From the NCBI RefSeq assembly GCF_024139115.2, contig NW_026943176.1:248001-312000 (forward strand): 64,000 bases of DNA, read 5' to 3'. The notes under the pieces were generated by a model. The model was not told where the DNA came from. It ran no database searches and saw only the letters and a list, made by a program, of their open reading frames with translations. The position numbers and the translations under genes are program-made. The DNA comes from Armigeres subalbatus (lineage: Eukaryota; Arthropoda; Insecta; Diptera; Culicidae). Shown here in pieces: positions 22,226 through 34,461 of this stretch; position 1 is the first letter of the stretch, and the number at the start of each line of letters is the position of its first letter.

Positions 22226-22729
22226 ATTTATGTTTTATTTTTTCATGATGCTATAGCTGATTATGTTCACATCTTGCGACATTGTTGCCAGCTGTTCGAA
22301 CACACAAATAGCATAATTGAAATTTACTGCGTTTTCTTTTTGATTTTTCAAGACGTCCCAAAGTAGGATAATGAAGATATAATTATGACATTAATAGATA
22401 ACTGGTTGGAATGAGATTTATTATTTTTTCGATATTTTACATATTTTCGCTGCCGACGACGAGCAACCGACGACGTCGTTAGCATGCGTGGCGGGAGGAG
22501 GAAATTTTTTCACTCAGTTTTATTTTGATTGAATCGACGCTAAATGAGCACTATATGGTTTGATAATTTATCAATGTGTAGATTAAGATTCTAACATAGT
22601 TCTAATACTTTTTCTAGTATAATCAGATGTGGTTCTTTCAATCACAAACAAACTACATACTCCGTGCTAATTGGAGTGAGAAAGTGGGTATTTGTAAGAT
22701 TGTGTTGGTGAGCCGCTCAGCAGCCATGA

Positions 22730-22818
22730 ACCATTGCATCATGACGTCATTGACATTTTTTTAACCGTGTTCAAATGGCGAGTGAAGTTTAATGAGGGCA
22801 ATGTTTACATTTTTTATA
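22730..22818 (+). repeat. Dispersed repeat, inverted partner at 61009-61101
   Basis: About 90 bp (CATTGCATCATGACGTCATT..., then GTGTTCAAATGGC, then GAGGGCAATGTTTACATTTT) recurs in inverse orientation at 61009-61101 with few differences. It contains the palindrome TGACGTCA. The two copies are about 38 kb apart and both lie within about 0.9 kb of a gene end. No element boundary was found. Confidence 0.7.
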
Positions 22819-22970
22819 GGTATGGAGTTTTTGGCTCGTGCAATCGTCTATTCTGAATGACACCGTAAGAGGCCTTAACTGACTCCAATATTCATACCCA
22901 GAAGTCAAAGTATTGCCTTCTAGTACAATTGTGATGTACGCGAAAGGCATAAAAATATAGCAAAACTCAC

Positions 22971-25889
22971 CTATCACTTCAGAAGTTTCCGACTGTGCTT
23001 CTTCCTCTGCGCCTTCCATCTCCTGGTCCTCCGCTTGTTCATCCTGCTCTTCAACGTCCGACAAGTTTACTTCTTCCTCCTCTTCTTCCTCTTCTTCGAC
23101 GTCATTAATAAAATCACTGTCACTTTCTTCTTTCCTAATTGTTGGGGTCTTCGTTGTTCGAACCAATTTCCGCACTAGCTGCTTTTTACCCTGAGCTAAC
23201 TTTTTCCTATCATGGATCTGCTTTGTTTTCACTTTCAGTACTTCTTCTTCTTCCTCTTCTTCACTATCAACATCATCATTTCCGGAATCTGCCTCTTCAT
23301 CCTCTTCCTCTTCACCACTTTCTTCCTCTTCTTCTGCTGCTACTTCGTCTTCACTCTCCTCCGCCTCATTACCACTACCGTCTTCTTCTTCTTCCTCTTC
23401 ATCGTCTTCTTTTTCCACTTCTTCCGGTTTTTCAACACGGACTGTCTTATCCCGCGCCTTGACGTCGGGTGGTTTCTTAACACCGTTACTACTAAATCCA
23501 TTTGCCCCTGGTGATATCCCGCATGAGTTGCGATTGTCGCTTCCGCAGAATATCCATCATCGGTTTGGTGTACCCTTTGATGTAGTCTTCGCTCTCTATG
23601 TAGTCCAAAGCGTTCGACGTCTTGTTTTCGAGCTCGCGAATCGCGTACGTCGGATTGCCGCTATATTTAATCACAACCTCTTCTATCTGATCGGCCCGCT
23701 CGAATTCCTTCTCCGCCCGCTCGCGTGCAATTTGGTCCGGATCGGTGCTGAGGATGTCGGACCAGCAGAATTTCTTCTCTTTCTTGGCGGTAGAGCAACC
23801 TTTTGTTCCGTTCACTTTCCCGTCGGCCGGAGTTCTCGTGCTGTCTCGTTTGGAGCGAAGATTCTTCGGCGATGTGGTTTTGTTGTGCAGAGTGCTTTCA
23901 CGGTACGGGAGCACCCCCAACTTCATCAACGATTTGACGTGGTTGATTTTGTTGGTGGATTCCGCCTCGTCCTGTGTGGTAAGTTTCTGACTGTGTTTGA
24001 CGATGTCTTCGATTACGAGTTTGAGGCGAGACTTGGGTTTGTAGCCCAGTCGCAGCAGCTCCTGGAAGAACAGGGACCGAAGATAGTCGTAGTCCGGTCG
24101 CTCGTCGTACGTCAATCCGCCGACGTAGTGCAGGAAGTCGCCGAGATATTTGGGACAGTCTTCACCGTAGATGGTTTTGAGCATCTCCCGAACATCGGTC
24201 ATGAAGTACTCCTTCATGCGGTGCACCTGTTCCGGCTGGTTGAGCATTTTTTCGTCCTTCCATGGGAGAAATCCACGGCTCCAGAAAATGAGATTGTAAC
24301 TGAGGAGAAAGAACATGATTTCATAATAAGTAAGTTTTTGTAATTAATTATGCAAATGTATTGAAGAGTTGCCTTGTGAGTTTCTGATTGCCGACTCTTT
24401 CAACTTACCCCAAACACTCCAAATCGCTTCGCCTCGCATGCGCACCCATATGCGCATCCCGGGAAGTGAACTCCAGCGTACCATCATGGGCACGTCGCTG
24501 GTCCATGAAGAACGGTCGGTGCTGCCCCGTGCTGTCCATGAACTTCGACGCCAAACCGAAATCAATCAAATGAATTCGTTCTTCGGTTTTACCGGTGGGA
24601 GTCTGTTTGTGCTTCTTTTTGTCATCCTCTTGCTTGCCGTTCACTTTAAACGTTGACCCATTTTGACTGATCTGCACGTCAATTTGCTTAAAATTTTCAC
24701 CCACATTTTTACTCGTAATGCGATAAAAGAATGATTTGCTGCTATCTCCATCCTTCTTTCGCTTGCGTTTGTTGTTTCTGTTCTTCGTATCCTCATCGTC
24801 ACTGTCATCCCGGTACACGATGTTCTTCAGCGGACGCAGATAGTGCGACTTCACCATATTCTGGTAGGTCTCCGACTCGGCAACTCCATTTCCCCGGCAG
24901 GACCGCACCGGATTCGATCCACTGAACTCGACTGCCTTCTTCACCATAACCGTCGGCGTCGAGGTAAGCAAACCATTATATCCTTCACCATCGGGTGCAG
25001 TCTTTTTGGGAGCTGGCAATTGGTCAACTTTAGGAGTAGAACTTTGGATCACGAGTCTTGCGCTCTTGACGTTGTCCAACTCCGAAATGGGAACCTTCCC
25101 TATCATCAAATTTTCCGCTTTGATGTCCGAATGCACGTATCCCTTGTCGTGTAAATGCTCCAGGACGTCCAATATCTGACAAGCAATGATTGGAATACTT
25201 TTCGGATCGACCCGTCTGTTTCGGATCAACGAGTGCAGATCCCTTTGGTAGCGTTCCAGGATCAGAAATCGATATCGCTCATCCTTGAAGTAGTGCGACC
25301 CGGATGCGATGTATTCCGGCATGCCCGGGGGAATGGGACTGGTGTCTGTGAAAGAGAAAACCATATAATTTAATTGTTTTAACAGTTGTTTGGTTCACTT
25401 AATAAAGACATCAAACAAAAGACGTGCGAAATATGCAATCCTGGAGTGATTATAATTAAAATATATAACAAACCTGTTCTTTTAGCCGTGTTGAGCAGTG
25501 CATGTATCTCCACAAACAGAGGCCCATTGGAGTGGGGTTCGATCTTGACCACGTACTTGGCATTGTCACTTGTGACTGGCTTGGTAATGTTGTCCGATGC
25601 GAGAAAGATCTCCCCAAAACTTCCCTTGCCTGTAAAATAAAACAATTTCAGTGTAATGTAATCTGACTATCGTTAATTCACGCCTCCACCAACCTATTGG
25701 CTTCCCGATGCGCCAGTCCTTCAGCGACAGATCCGTCAGTACGGTTCCGTCGACAAACTCCCGCGTCAGTTGGAAGCTCACATTCAAAGCCGGACTGCAG
25801 CTGGTGGGGGTTTCGAAGGACACCTTCTGGCGTTTCTGGGGTGTTTCGTAGAGGTGATTTTCAATCTCCACGGCATGTCGCTTGCCCAT
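22971..25889 (-). CDS. VRK-family (vaccinia-related-kinase-like) Ser/Thr protein kinase
   Basis: Four exons are seen on the minus strand: 25889-25694, 25629-25474, 25345-24409 and 24299-22971, with consensus splice sites and matching phases (1, 1, 2). Kinase motifs are intact: glycine loop GKGSFGE (66-72), lysine in YVVKIE (K94), catalytic VHSDIKAEN (D191, N196; Ser in place of the HRD Arg, as VRKs vary here), DFGLA (379-383), and the VRK activation segment EFTSRDAHMG followed by RRSDLECLGYNLIFW. An insert of about 170 residues with a KRKRKK nuclear signal separates the catalytic loop from DFG. The compact ballchen/NHK-1 type lacks this, so the second fly VRK type (CG8878-like) is the better match. 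After the kinase comes a Glu/Asp-rich tail ending at a donor at 22970; the last exon is not identified. Near 23513 a frameshift separates kinase and tail. VRKs act in the nucleus on chromatin. Confidence 0.85.
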
Positions 25890-26106
25890 ATTCTTTCCAG
25901 GCCTAGTAACTAATTAATTGTGGCAGTTTTATGCGATGGCCTAGAAGAGGTGTTTGAACTTTTCCCTTCGTTTCGGTGCAGCTTTTTGATTTACTGTTGT
26001 TTTGCAGTCACTTGGCACTTGGCGCAGCAGCAACGAGGTGGAACGCGTTTAAGCCAGTGGACGACGTCAGTGTGTTCGTTTTGGTTTCAATTGGTGCAGT
26101 TGGAGA

Positions 26107-26312
26107 TGGCTGCAAAGGTAAAGGAAAAATATGCGAAAGATGAGGAAATATGCTTCGGCCAGTGTACAAACATTCATGTGCTTTTGAAGTGTGTGTTTTC
26201 CTTTTATGCTCTGCTTACATCAACACTGTTTGCAGCAGAAACGAGAAATCGAAGTGCAGCAAACATCATTTTGGGAATAGAAAACTCTTTTGTTAGACTG
26301 CAATTACAATGA
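26107..26312 (+). CDS. Small ORF divergent from the kinase gene, doubtful
   Basis: ATG at 26107 opens a frame starting MAAKVKEKYAKDEEICFGQC and running to about 26312. The first 20 residues faintly recall the N-terminus of MRG15/MSL3-type chromodomain proteins, but the rest does not. The frame could be a first exon, since GTAAAG follows the fourth codon, or chance. It lies 218 bp upstream of the kinase start on the opposite strand, where a bidirectional promoter would be expected. No downstream exon was found. Treat as hypothetical. Confidence 0.2.
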
Positions 26313-26319
26313 ATTATGC

Positions 26320-27310
26320 TTTTCGGAATTATGGAAACCAGAGAACACAGAGCAAACTTATCAAGCTGAAGAATTTACATTATTCTAGTTTGCGGTTACA
26401 CTGGTCTAACTTCAATTTAGACTACACACGGAGTGTATTCAGGTTTTTTTGACACGGTTTCATTTTAATCGATTAATACCTTCAAATTTAATGATTGAAC
26501 CATTGTTGACCCCACAAAAAAATCAACAAAAAATAAACACACTGATGTAACATTTTGTTTCATTTAAGATATTCTAAATCTCAAAAGTATATATGACAGG
26601 ACTATGTGATATGCAATATGATCATTAGATCTGTTCAAATTTCAAAAAGTTTCTTAAAGTCGACCAGTCAACTGTTATTCACAATTCTTATGCTAAGATA
26701 GACTTCTGGTGAAAATTTCAGCTCAATTGGTTGAAATTTAGGTGTGCTTCAAATCGATTTAGTGTTTTCGGCATGATTTTGCCCCTAAAAAAAATCGTAA
26801 CTCTGAGTGGGATGAACGAAATTAATTGCAACAACAACCAAATGAAAGCCATACCTATCCTCAAAACTTTGTAGAACATTGTTTTGTAATCGGAACAGAT
26901 CTTCTATGTGTTTCAACAGATTTCGTCCTTCGAGATACCCAAAAATCAACATTTTTCGTTGATAAAAGGCCTATGAAATCTACATACAGATATTTTTTTA
27001 GATTGAATTTGTCGGGAAGTTGCAGCTACACAATGCTTGCAGCTACATTTTAGTATAGCCCGATATTAAATCTTAAGCAAGTATCAAATAAAAATTGTAG
27101 AAAATTTAGAAGTGGATTCACATTTTAATTTGCTTAATTGATTGCCTTATTACAAAGACTTGCACGCTGGCAAGCATTTTCATCGAACAATTACCATTGC
27201 TTTTCAATAATCGTCATCAAATATTTTTGGTTGGGACCTGAGATGTTGAAACAAAGTAGTCATTGGTGACTTGGTAGAATGTCATTCAACCGTCACATCA
27301 TCCTGCAACG
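26320..27310. other. AT-rich spacer
   Basis: No gene is supported. Parts (about 26640-26800) look like decayed dispersed repeat, but no termini were found. Confidence 0.35.
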
Positions 27311-27317
27311 GCAAGCG

Positions 27318-27385
27318 TATCTGGTGTAGTTGGTAGGGTGTTCGACTGATAATCACAGTGTCATGAATCGAATCGCACAGAAATT
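27318..27385 (+). repeat. tRNA-like SINE head, degenerate
   Basis: TGGTGTAGTTGG (27322-27333) fits an RNA polymerase III box A, and GAATCGAATCG (27365-27375) is a weakened box B at the right spacing. A folded tRNA is not convincing, so this is more likely the head of a decayed SINE than a tRNA gene. Confidence 0.35.
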
Positions 27386-27470
27386 GAACGAAAGTTTTGT
27401 TTGACAATTTTTTCAATCATTGATCATACTTCGAATTAGCAACAAATGACATTTTTGCCTTTCTCGTACA

Positions 27471-27600
27471 AAAAAATTGTACGGAAAGGCCAAAAACGAA
27501 TTTTTGATAGGAGGCCCGGAGACACACTGTTATATACCAATCGACTCAGTTCGGGGAACTGAGGTGATGTCTGTTTGTGTGTGTATGTGTGCAAATTTTG
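27471..27600. repeat. Aedes-type dispersed repeat with GT-rich stretch
   Basis: A short inverted repeat (CCTTTCTCGTAC / GTACGGAAAGG) is followed by a block ending in a GT-rich simple sequence (27570-27592). I believe this arrangement is common in Aedes genomes, but I cannot assign it to a named family. Confidence 0.35.
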
Positions 27601-27796
27601 AAGACACACTTTTGGGAACTTAGCACCAATCTCGCCTTTTTGTATTTGCCGGGTCCGAAACGAGCACCATTTTTGCAGTGTTGATGTACATTATTGCAAC
27701 ATGTCCTGCCCATAGTACCCTTCCAGTTGTATCTATATTCTGGATATATTATAGATTTGTGCGAGCTCGTGGTGGTTTATCATTCACCGCCACACA
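27601..27796 (-). mobile_element. C-terminal part of an RTE-like retrotransposon, severed
   Basis: The minus-strand translation gives GRVLWAGHVAIM, then NTAKMVLVSDPANTKRR, the C-terminal block of mosquito RTE-like reverse transcriptases. Its upstream part lies at 34462-37140 on the same strand. The break coincides exactly with the terminus of the CCCCAGAA-array element at 27797. The fragment also carries at least one stop. Confidence 0.7.
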
Positions 27797-29026
27797 CGGT
27801 TCTATAATATTCCCCAGAAAACCGTTCCACAGAATTCCATTCCCCAGAATGTACCGTTCCCCAGAAAACAGAATATATAGATGAACATGATTTCATTTTC
27901 TTCTTTTCTTACAAACATCATCGCAAGACCATACATAAAATAATTTGTCCTAATAAGTTAGATGTGCAAGTGCCGTTGTAGTAATTATTAGAAACTGTAG
28001 TTTCAAATACAATGTGCCATTTGGTATAAATGACCATAAGATGCCCGCCAGTAAACACGACTTACGCAAAGGAATAACAGTTTGTTATTATCAATGATCT
28101 GTCAAACTGAACTGCCGCGTCACGTCGCATTGCATGGTCACGTCTAAAGAGGCTGCACTCATAACAAAAAGACGCAGTGTCAAAATTGGAAAGGCGCGCT
28201 TGCTGTCAAATCAGTTGTTCCAATCGAGCACATGGTTCTTAAAAGAAGGAGTATTGCGCCACTTGCAGGGCAGGTACAAAATGACCAAATTCCAAACCGC
28301 GAAATCCTCGACTTCAAAAACAAAACCGCGAGAAACACATTTCAATGCAAAATTTTAATACTGTTGCTTTTGATCTATCAAAATATCAGTATCAGTAGTA
28401 AAAAATATAATAAGGCCGTTACAAATATTTAACTAAAATTATTTAACAGCATGAATTTGAATCAAGACTGATAAGAACAGTTGACAACTCCGAACTCAGT
28501 TTGGATTCTACACATTCGAACTGACATCGATACGAGGTTCTAAGTAGGTTGTCCAGATGGCGTTGGGTCACACTTAAATCATAATTTGGTTAATGATAAT
28601 TTTGAAGAGCAATAACTTAAAATGAATTATTTTTTTTAGAAACCCAGAGGACTATGATCCTTAAGAACTTGATTTTGTCAAACTGATTCTCCAGAGAATC
28701 TAACACAAAAAGCTTGGAGAACTCTCTGATAAATAGATGCAGAGACGGATAGAAACGTTTGTAAGGTCTGCGGATTGTTTAACAAATTGTCAATATATGG
28801 TGTGCTGTCCTCGAAGTGAAGAATGGAGTTATCATCACTTCATAGTTCATATTGGAGCAGAGCGGAATACAGTACTTACGCGATTCTGCTCCCCATGAAC
28901 ATACAAGATCCCAGTCGGAAGGATTCCATCCTCTACTGATCACTAATCTATTGCGAGCAGTGGATCGTCGGATTTGCAACCAACCGTGATTTCCCATGGA
29001 GTCTCAATTTCTGTAATGTGCTCAAG

Positions 29027-29345
29027 CACGACCGTTGTAAAATGTCATTGGCATTCCCATGTCTTTTTTCTCAAAACCTTTTTCAGAAGCACGATATCAA
29101 ATTTAATATGAGGTGTAACGAACTTATAGCGCTTAAATGGTTCTATAACTTTGTCTAACTGGACATTGCATTTCTGTTAAAAAGTCTGATTCGTGGGAGG
29201 CAAAATGTTATTCGAAAAAAAATCCACTCGAGCCTCAGCCTCCGCCTTGCAATGTATCTTTGATGAAAAATATAAGACTACCTACTCCTAAAAAAAAGTT
29301 TTAGACAAATAAGTCAAATGACATACGGGGGACATTTTACAACAC
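29027..29345. mobile_element. hAT-like MITE, same family as 20668-21058, degenerate
   Basis: The left part GTTGTAAAATGTCATTGGCA and the right part GGGGACATTTTACAACACC are inverted, and the interior aligns with 20676-20840 (for example AACTTTGTCTAACTGGACAT). The flanks CTCAAGCA and CCCAAGGA may be an eroded 8-bp duplication. Confidence 0.55.
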
Positions 29346-31294
29346 CCCAAGGAAGTCATTTGGGTCCGTTAGTCTTCCTACTATATTTCAATGACGTGAA
29401 TTTTGTACTCGAAGTTTCCCGCCCATCGTATGCTGATGACCTGAAAATGTTCTTGCAAATCCAATCAATCGACGATTGCTATTTCCTTCAACGTCAGTTA
29501 GAATCCTTTGCCAATTGGTGCAACGTCAACCGTATGATAGTCAATCCGGCAAAATGCTCGATGATCACTTTTTCTCGGATTAAAAATCCTAACGGGATTC
29601 GATTCGACTACACGCTTTTGAATACCAGCATAGAACGTCTGAGTCATGTCAAAGACTCGGGCGTAATTTTGGATTCCCATCTGACGTACAAAATGCATAT
29701 TTCATACGTTGTAGGTAAAGCTTCCAAAACCCTGGGCTTTATCTTTCGGATGGCTAAAGAATTTTCTGACATTTACTGTCTAAAGTCTTTGTATTGCTCA
29801 CTGGTGCGGTCGATACTGGAGTATTGCTCCTCCGTTTGGAATCCCAATTATACGAACGGTGCCGAATGAAGTGAGTCCGTGCAACGACGCTTCCTACGAT
29901 TTGTACTGCCTAGACTACTGTGGAGAGATCCATTACGCCTGCCAAGTTATGGAAGCCGCTGTGGGCTTATCGATCTGGAGCCGCTAAGAGAACGCCGTAA
30001 CACCGCTCGAGCTGTACTTGTTGCAGACGTTTTGCAAGGCCGAATAGATTGTAGTGACATTTTGGAACAAATTAATAAAAATGTACAGCCGAGAACACTT
30101 CGAAATAACACTATGTTAAGAATGCCATTTCGTCGGACTAACTACAGTATGAACGGTAGTATTGAAGGATTACAGCGTATATTCAACAGGGTTTCTACAA
30201 TAGTCGACTTCAACCTGCCTCGTCAGACGCTGCATCAAAGATTCAAAAAAATTTTCACATCGCAATAGATAGCTGTTTTAGTGTTTGTGTCCATTTTTTA
30301 AAGTTTTTGACGATATGTATACTTATATTTTTCATCATTAGTACATAAGTAGTAGAGTGGGGCGTCATGGTCATTTTTTCAAATCAATGGTTTTTCGAAT
30401 CCATTCTGGGTCCTGAACAACTGTGCAGAATTTAGGACCGATTGGTTGCTTCCTCGCTTTCCGCATCGCGTTTGAAGTTTGTATGGAAATTAGTATGGGA
30501 GAACGTATATTTTTGCATTTCTACTACTAGAGGTTTCAGTTCATCGTAAACCAAGTGACACATTACGTTAAAGTATAATCCAAAAGATGCTGAAAAACTT
30601 TGCTGAAGAAGGCACGTTGCTGGAACGTCCACGAAAAAAGTTATAACGCTTCGAACATTGAGTGTTTAAACCATATGTAAAAATTCATTTATTCTGCCAG
30701 CACTGCCGTACTACGTTGACCAATAATTTAACTGAGTGTTATTTCAAAATAACAGATCTTATAGGGCTTTGGAGCTAATGGGAGCTATCCGGAATCATTT
30801 TACAAAGAAAAAAGTCCGGCAAGAAGGAAAATGGGTTTTGCCCTCCGATAACCATAGGTTGTCTGGTAGTGCTGGCAGTAACATTGATTTCTTACATATG
30901 GTTTGAACAATCAATTTTCGAAACGTAATAACATTTTTTGTAGACCTTCCAGCTACGTACCTTCTTCGGCAAAGTCTTTCGGCATCTTCCAGACTATATG
31001 CTAACGTATTGAGTCACGTGATTGATAATAAATTGAAGCCGCTAAGAGCAAAAATGTGAAAAAGTACGTTTTCCCATACTAATCTTCATGTAAATTTGAA
31101 ACGTGATGCGGCATGCGAGGTTGCAACCAATCGAACCCATATTTTGCACAGTTGATTGGGGTCCTAAAACGATTCAGAAAAAAACCTTGATCTCACTTGA
31201 TCGGACGATGTTTGCGTTTTTCCATACAACTGCGCCCCACTCTAATAAGTAGTCTGTTTATGTAGACCTTAATAAAATAATAATAAACACTGGG
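29346..31294 (+). mobile_element. 5'-truncated Jockey/CR1-type reverse transcriptase fragment
   Basis: From 29346 the frame starts inside the catalytic region: PQGSHLGPLVFLLYFNDV, then SYADDLKMF (the YADD catalytic box), and LRKAS-like and LEYCSSVWNP blocks. It continues past an in-frame TGA at 29867-29869 to the C-terminus at 30268. The 3' leader resumes after a MITE (30353-31244) and ends with an AATAAAATAATAATAA tail at 31270-31288. Endonuclease and upstream palm motifs are absent. This is a dead insertion. Confidence 0.8.
30353..31244. mobile_element. hAT-like foldback MITE with exact 8-bp target duplication
   Basis: The 892-bp element has perfect 12-bp ends TAGAGTGGGGCG and looser inverted arms further in. 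It is flanked by ATAAGTAG at 30345-30352 and 31245-31252. The TAGAG terminus and 8-bp duplication fit hAT. It is inserted in the 3' leader of the Jockey/CR1 fragment and therefore is younger than it. No coding frame. Confidence 0.9.
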
Positions 31295-31299
31295 CACAA

Positions 31300-32835
31300 G
31301 CAAATGAAGAATCGAGGAATTTTGGAGCGCGAAAGCATAGCATTACGGTGTACTTCGTAGATTGGATACTAGTGATAGTCATGTTTTTCTTTTGAAATCC
31401 TTATTCAGATTGCTATCAAAAATCAAGGTGGGTGTGGTCCTTGATTTCAATCTAGGATAAAAATCACAAAAGCATGAGGATTACTACTCCTGGCCACGCC
31501 CATCTTCATCGTAACTTGGAAGAGGAAGGAAGTGTTGATGTAGTACTTACTTAACGAGAGGTCCCCGACTCAGCGACACCCTCATAAGTACCACGGAGTT
31601 GGATATTTGGGAAGGTATTCGTTGGGTCAGGATTTGCCTGTAGCTGACAATGTGACCGTGGTAAATCTTACACCGTAACACACCACGCAAAGGTGTCTAC
31701 CCAGCGTTACGGGGCCGAGGATTTTTGGATTGCGAAAAGGCAGAAACGTTTTTACCCGAAAAAATATCTAACCAATGATATTTTACTTTCCCATCAAAAA
31801 TGTTTATTAACTCAAACGATTCTTTAATTCATTTAGGGTCAACTTTCACAAAGAGCTCATATTTTTTGACGCCTCTAATTATTTTTAAAATTTAAAACAA
31901 TAAATCAAACAAGTGCTAATCTTTAAACTTGGCCTCACATTCGTACTATTTTAAACCAGCACAAGGCCAATCCTTCAGGCAGGTTTACACCTGTCGCACT
32001 TTTTTACTTTTTGTTTATGAAATTAAAAAAAAATAGGTTCTTAAAAAAGTTAATCTCAAAAGAGTCAAAAAATTGACTGAGACTTCAAAACGAGATACAA
32101 TTTTTGACGAGAAAGTTCAATTGAGCTATGACAGTACAAAGGACTGGATTGCAAATAGTTGGAATAAGCAGCCTGGTACACTGGGAGTCACCATGGAGAA
32201 GCATTGGATGAGGCAGAAGTCGGAAAGATGAGGCGTCTCTATATCGCTCAATCGAGTGGAAAGAGTTGATAACAACCAGCATAATTACATACTATAATCA
32301 GCATGCTTAAGTTCAGTTCCGGCGGCCCCATGTGCGAATTTCAATGCGTTCAATCTGGTCACTCACACGAACACCCAGACCTTAATAGTCAAATTATCGT
32401 TCCCCAAATTGTAATAATGAACCACAATATTAGTGACCTCATGGGAACCACTCTCAAAAATATTGGAAACAAAGAATAACTTTTAAACACAATTCAGCGT
32501 CCCGGCAATCCAGAATTACAATATGATCAATCTGTCAGGTCAACGGACGGTCTATTAAATATCGTGTGGACATCAAGCAACATTTATACGATAACTAAAA
32601 TATGTTAGAATCCCAAAGTATTGCTTACTATTCACTCATATAAAAAACAACATTAACATTTTGAATTTTCGAGAGAGTGTTAATATAAATCTGCGATTTT
32701 CCCGACAACATTTTAAGGAACCGCGGCTGGAAGTGCAAATACGCGAAATTCGTGAAAAATGCGAAATCCGCGACTGTTGTAACAGCCCTGCACTTGTATA
32801 AAGCAGGCACTTTAGTCACGTATATTCTGGCCTGG
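31300..32835. other. Unassigned spacer
   Basis: No gene was recognised. A GC-richer segment at 31545-31730 (ending TACCCAGCGTTACGGGGCC) looks like part of a dispersed repeat, but its borders are not visible. Confidence 0.3.
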
Positions 32836-33863
32836 CATAGCATATGGTCACGTCTAATCTGGCTTCACCCCAAAACAGAAAAAAAAATCTTGTTTCGAAG
32901 CACGCCTTGATTGAGGAAATAAATAGGGACCCATGCATTTGCCCGGAATAAGGCAATTAAGTCGATGATTCGTTCTTTTAAAACGCGCATGCACTGAATA
33001 GGGTAAATGAGTATTTTTTGTGTGCTATGCACGCGTTCGTCCAAAATAAGACACAAGAATATGAGTCAATAGGGTAAAGAATGTATTTTGGCTCTTATTT
33101 TGAACCACCAAGAAGAATTTGCACTGCAGTGGTTCAACATATGAGCCGTCGAACTGGTGGTCCAAAATACCTTCCTTACCGTAAATCCTTCTTGAAGGCA
33201 CGAAGGCATCCTTCCTTTGAAATATGAGACAGCAGCCCAGGAGAATCCACATAAAGGTTACTATTAGAATTTTCCGGGAATATGGTGAATCATAATTGAA
33301 CGCTTCTAGAAAAGCACACATTTGCTCAAACTTACTTTTACAGCATGCGTTTAGTGTCTCATTGCTGATTCTACATTTGTTTCTGCAAAGTTGCAAAGTC
33401 ATTCGAAGAACGGCGTGAATATAATAAGGTCCATTTTCTTCAATGATTGATTTGGCCTTATAACGGGTGGAAACTAAAAAATTGGAATGACTTTAATACT
33501 TTTCTATAAGAATAATAATGCTTTCACAAAATTAATTATGACATGATGAATCCTTTGAATTGTCGACACACACTTTCACTCCAACGTTGCTTACAACATG
33601 CCGTCGAAACAGGAAGTATTGCAGCGCACATTTTATCAAGCGAACCAAGATCATGAGAAAAGAACGCGGTCGAACATTTTAGGCGTGAAAATGTTAAGAA
33701 TACCTCAGTTAACATAGCATTTTTGGTCAACTAAGCTCCATTGTATGCAAAGGTGATTGTAAGGCCAAAGTCATGAAGCAACTCATAAGCAGGATCAGAA
33801 GCAGCATTCCGAAAATTGATTTGGCTGAGCCGTCCAGCGGTCATGTCATACCAACAAGACTAA

Positions 33864-34007
33864 GCTGCCGTAATCTGAAAAAGTGACATATGCGCCATTT
33901 TACAACATGCATGTTTTTCATTTTTCTGTTAAAGAGTTCGATGAGTACTACTCGTTAACACCATTTTTGGAAAATGGTTAATACGTCACATTTTCAGATT
34001 ACGGCAG
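33864..34007. mobile_element. Short MITE
   Basis: The terminal inverted repeats begin CTGCCGTAATCTGAAAA on both sides. AAG occurs directly outside both ends (33861-33863 and 34008-34010), a possible 3-bp duplication. The length is 144 bp and it is non-coding. Confidence 0.7.
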
Positions 34008-34009
34008 AA

Positions 34010-34460
34010 GGTGTCTGATGTCTGATGTCTGAAACTCGATTATGCATTTGCACTACATGTGATAGATTTAGTTCGAAAAAAGTATTGATCCCACGAAACC
34101 AGTAAGCTAGACAGGTATTTTCCCTACTATGCTACGAAGGACCTCCGTCGTCCTCCGCAACTTAGCGAGTACTGGTGAAACTAAATTCCCAGCACCGGGC
34201 ACGTAGCCGAACTCTCGCAATACATTTTCAGAACTAACTCTCTCATATGTATGTTTGTACAAACGCCAACCAAGTAGGATGAGTATTTAGTATTGTCTGG
34301 CTCCTACACACCTGCTTCATCAGCAACGGCGCTCAATAAAGTAGGGTTGTGTGAGGTTGTGCCAGTTGGTTGTCAGATCCCAACCCGACCACATAAGCGA
34401 AGAGAGATCGCTACTCGAGTTCAGTACATTCAAAGTTAATTGCCTTTAATTTGCTTAATA
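34010..34460. other. Unassigned sequence inside the split retrotransposon
   Basis: It starts with a short direct repeat (TGATGTC units, 34014-34031), followed by about 400 bp without frame or repeat assignment. It could be LTR-like, as it contains AATAAA near 34336, but no partner exists. Confidence 0.25.
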
Positions 34461-34461
34461 C

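Larger units (their letters stand above)
27797..33766. mobile_element. CCCCAGAA-array element, copy 2 (discontinuous)
   Basis: 27797-28165 matches the left end of copy 1, with terminal CGGTTCTATAATATTCCCCA and iterated CCCCAGAA. 32840-33766 matches the interior of copy 1 (19950-20667 and 21059-21268), including CCTTGATTGAGGAAATAAAT. Between them are about 4.7 kb of other material, including a hAT-like MITE, a reverse-transcriptase fragment and a second MITE. The right terminal array is missing, so this copy is truncated. No transposase is present. Confidence 0.55.

Noticed and set aside
22241..22970. Last exon of the kinase gene in the sequence below 22970
   Set aside because: Possible acceptors exist, but none gives a frame I can defend against chance, so the gene's 3' end is left open.
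23459..24343. 294-codon plus-strand frame
   Set aside because: It is antisense to kinase exon 4, whose minus-strand frame has family motifs and splice sites.
27318..27385. Functional tRNA gene
   Set aside because: The box B is degenerate and no convincing acceptor stem can be paired, so a SINE remnant is more likely.
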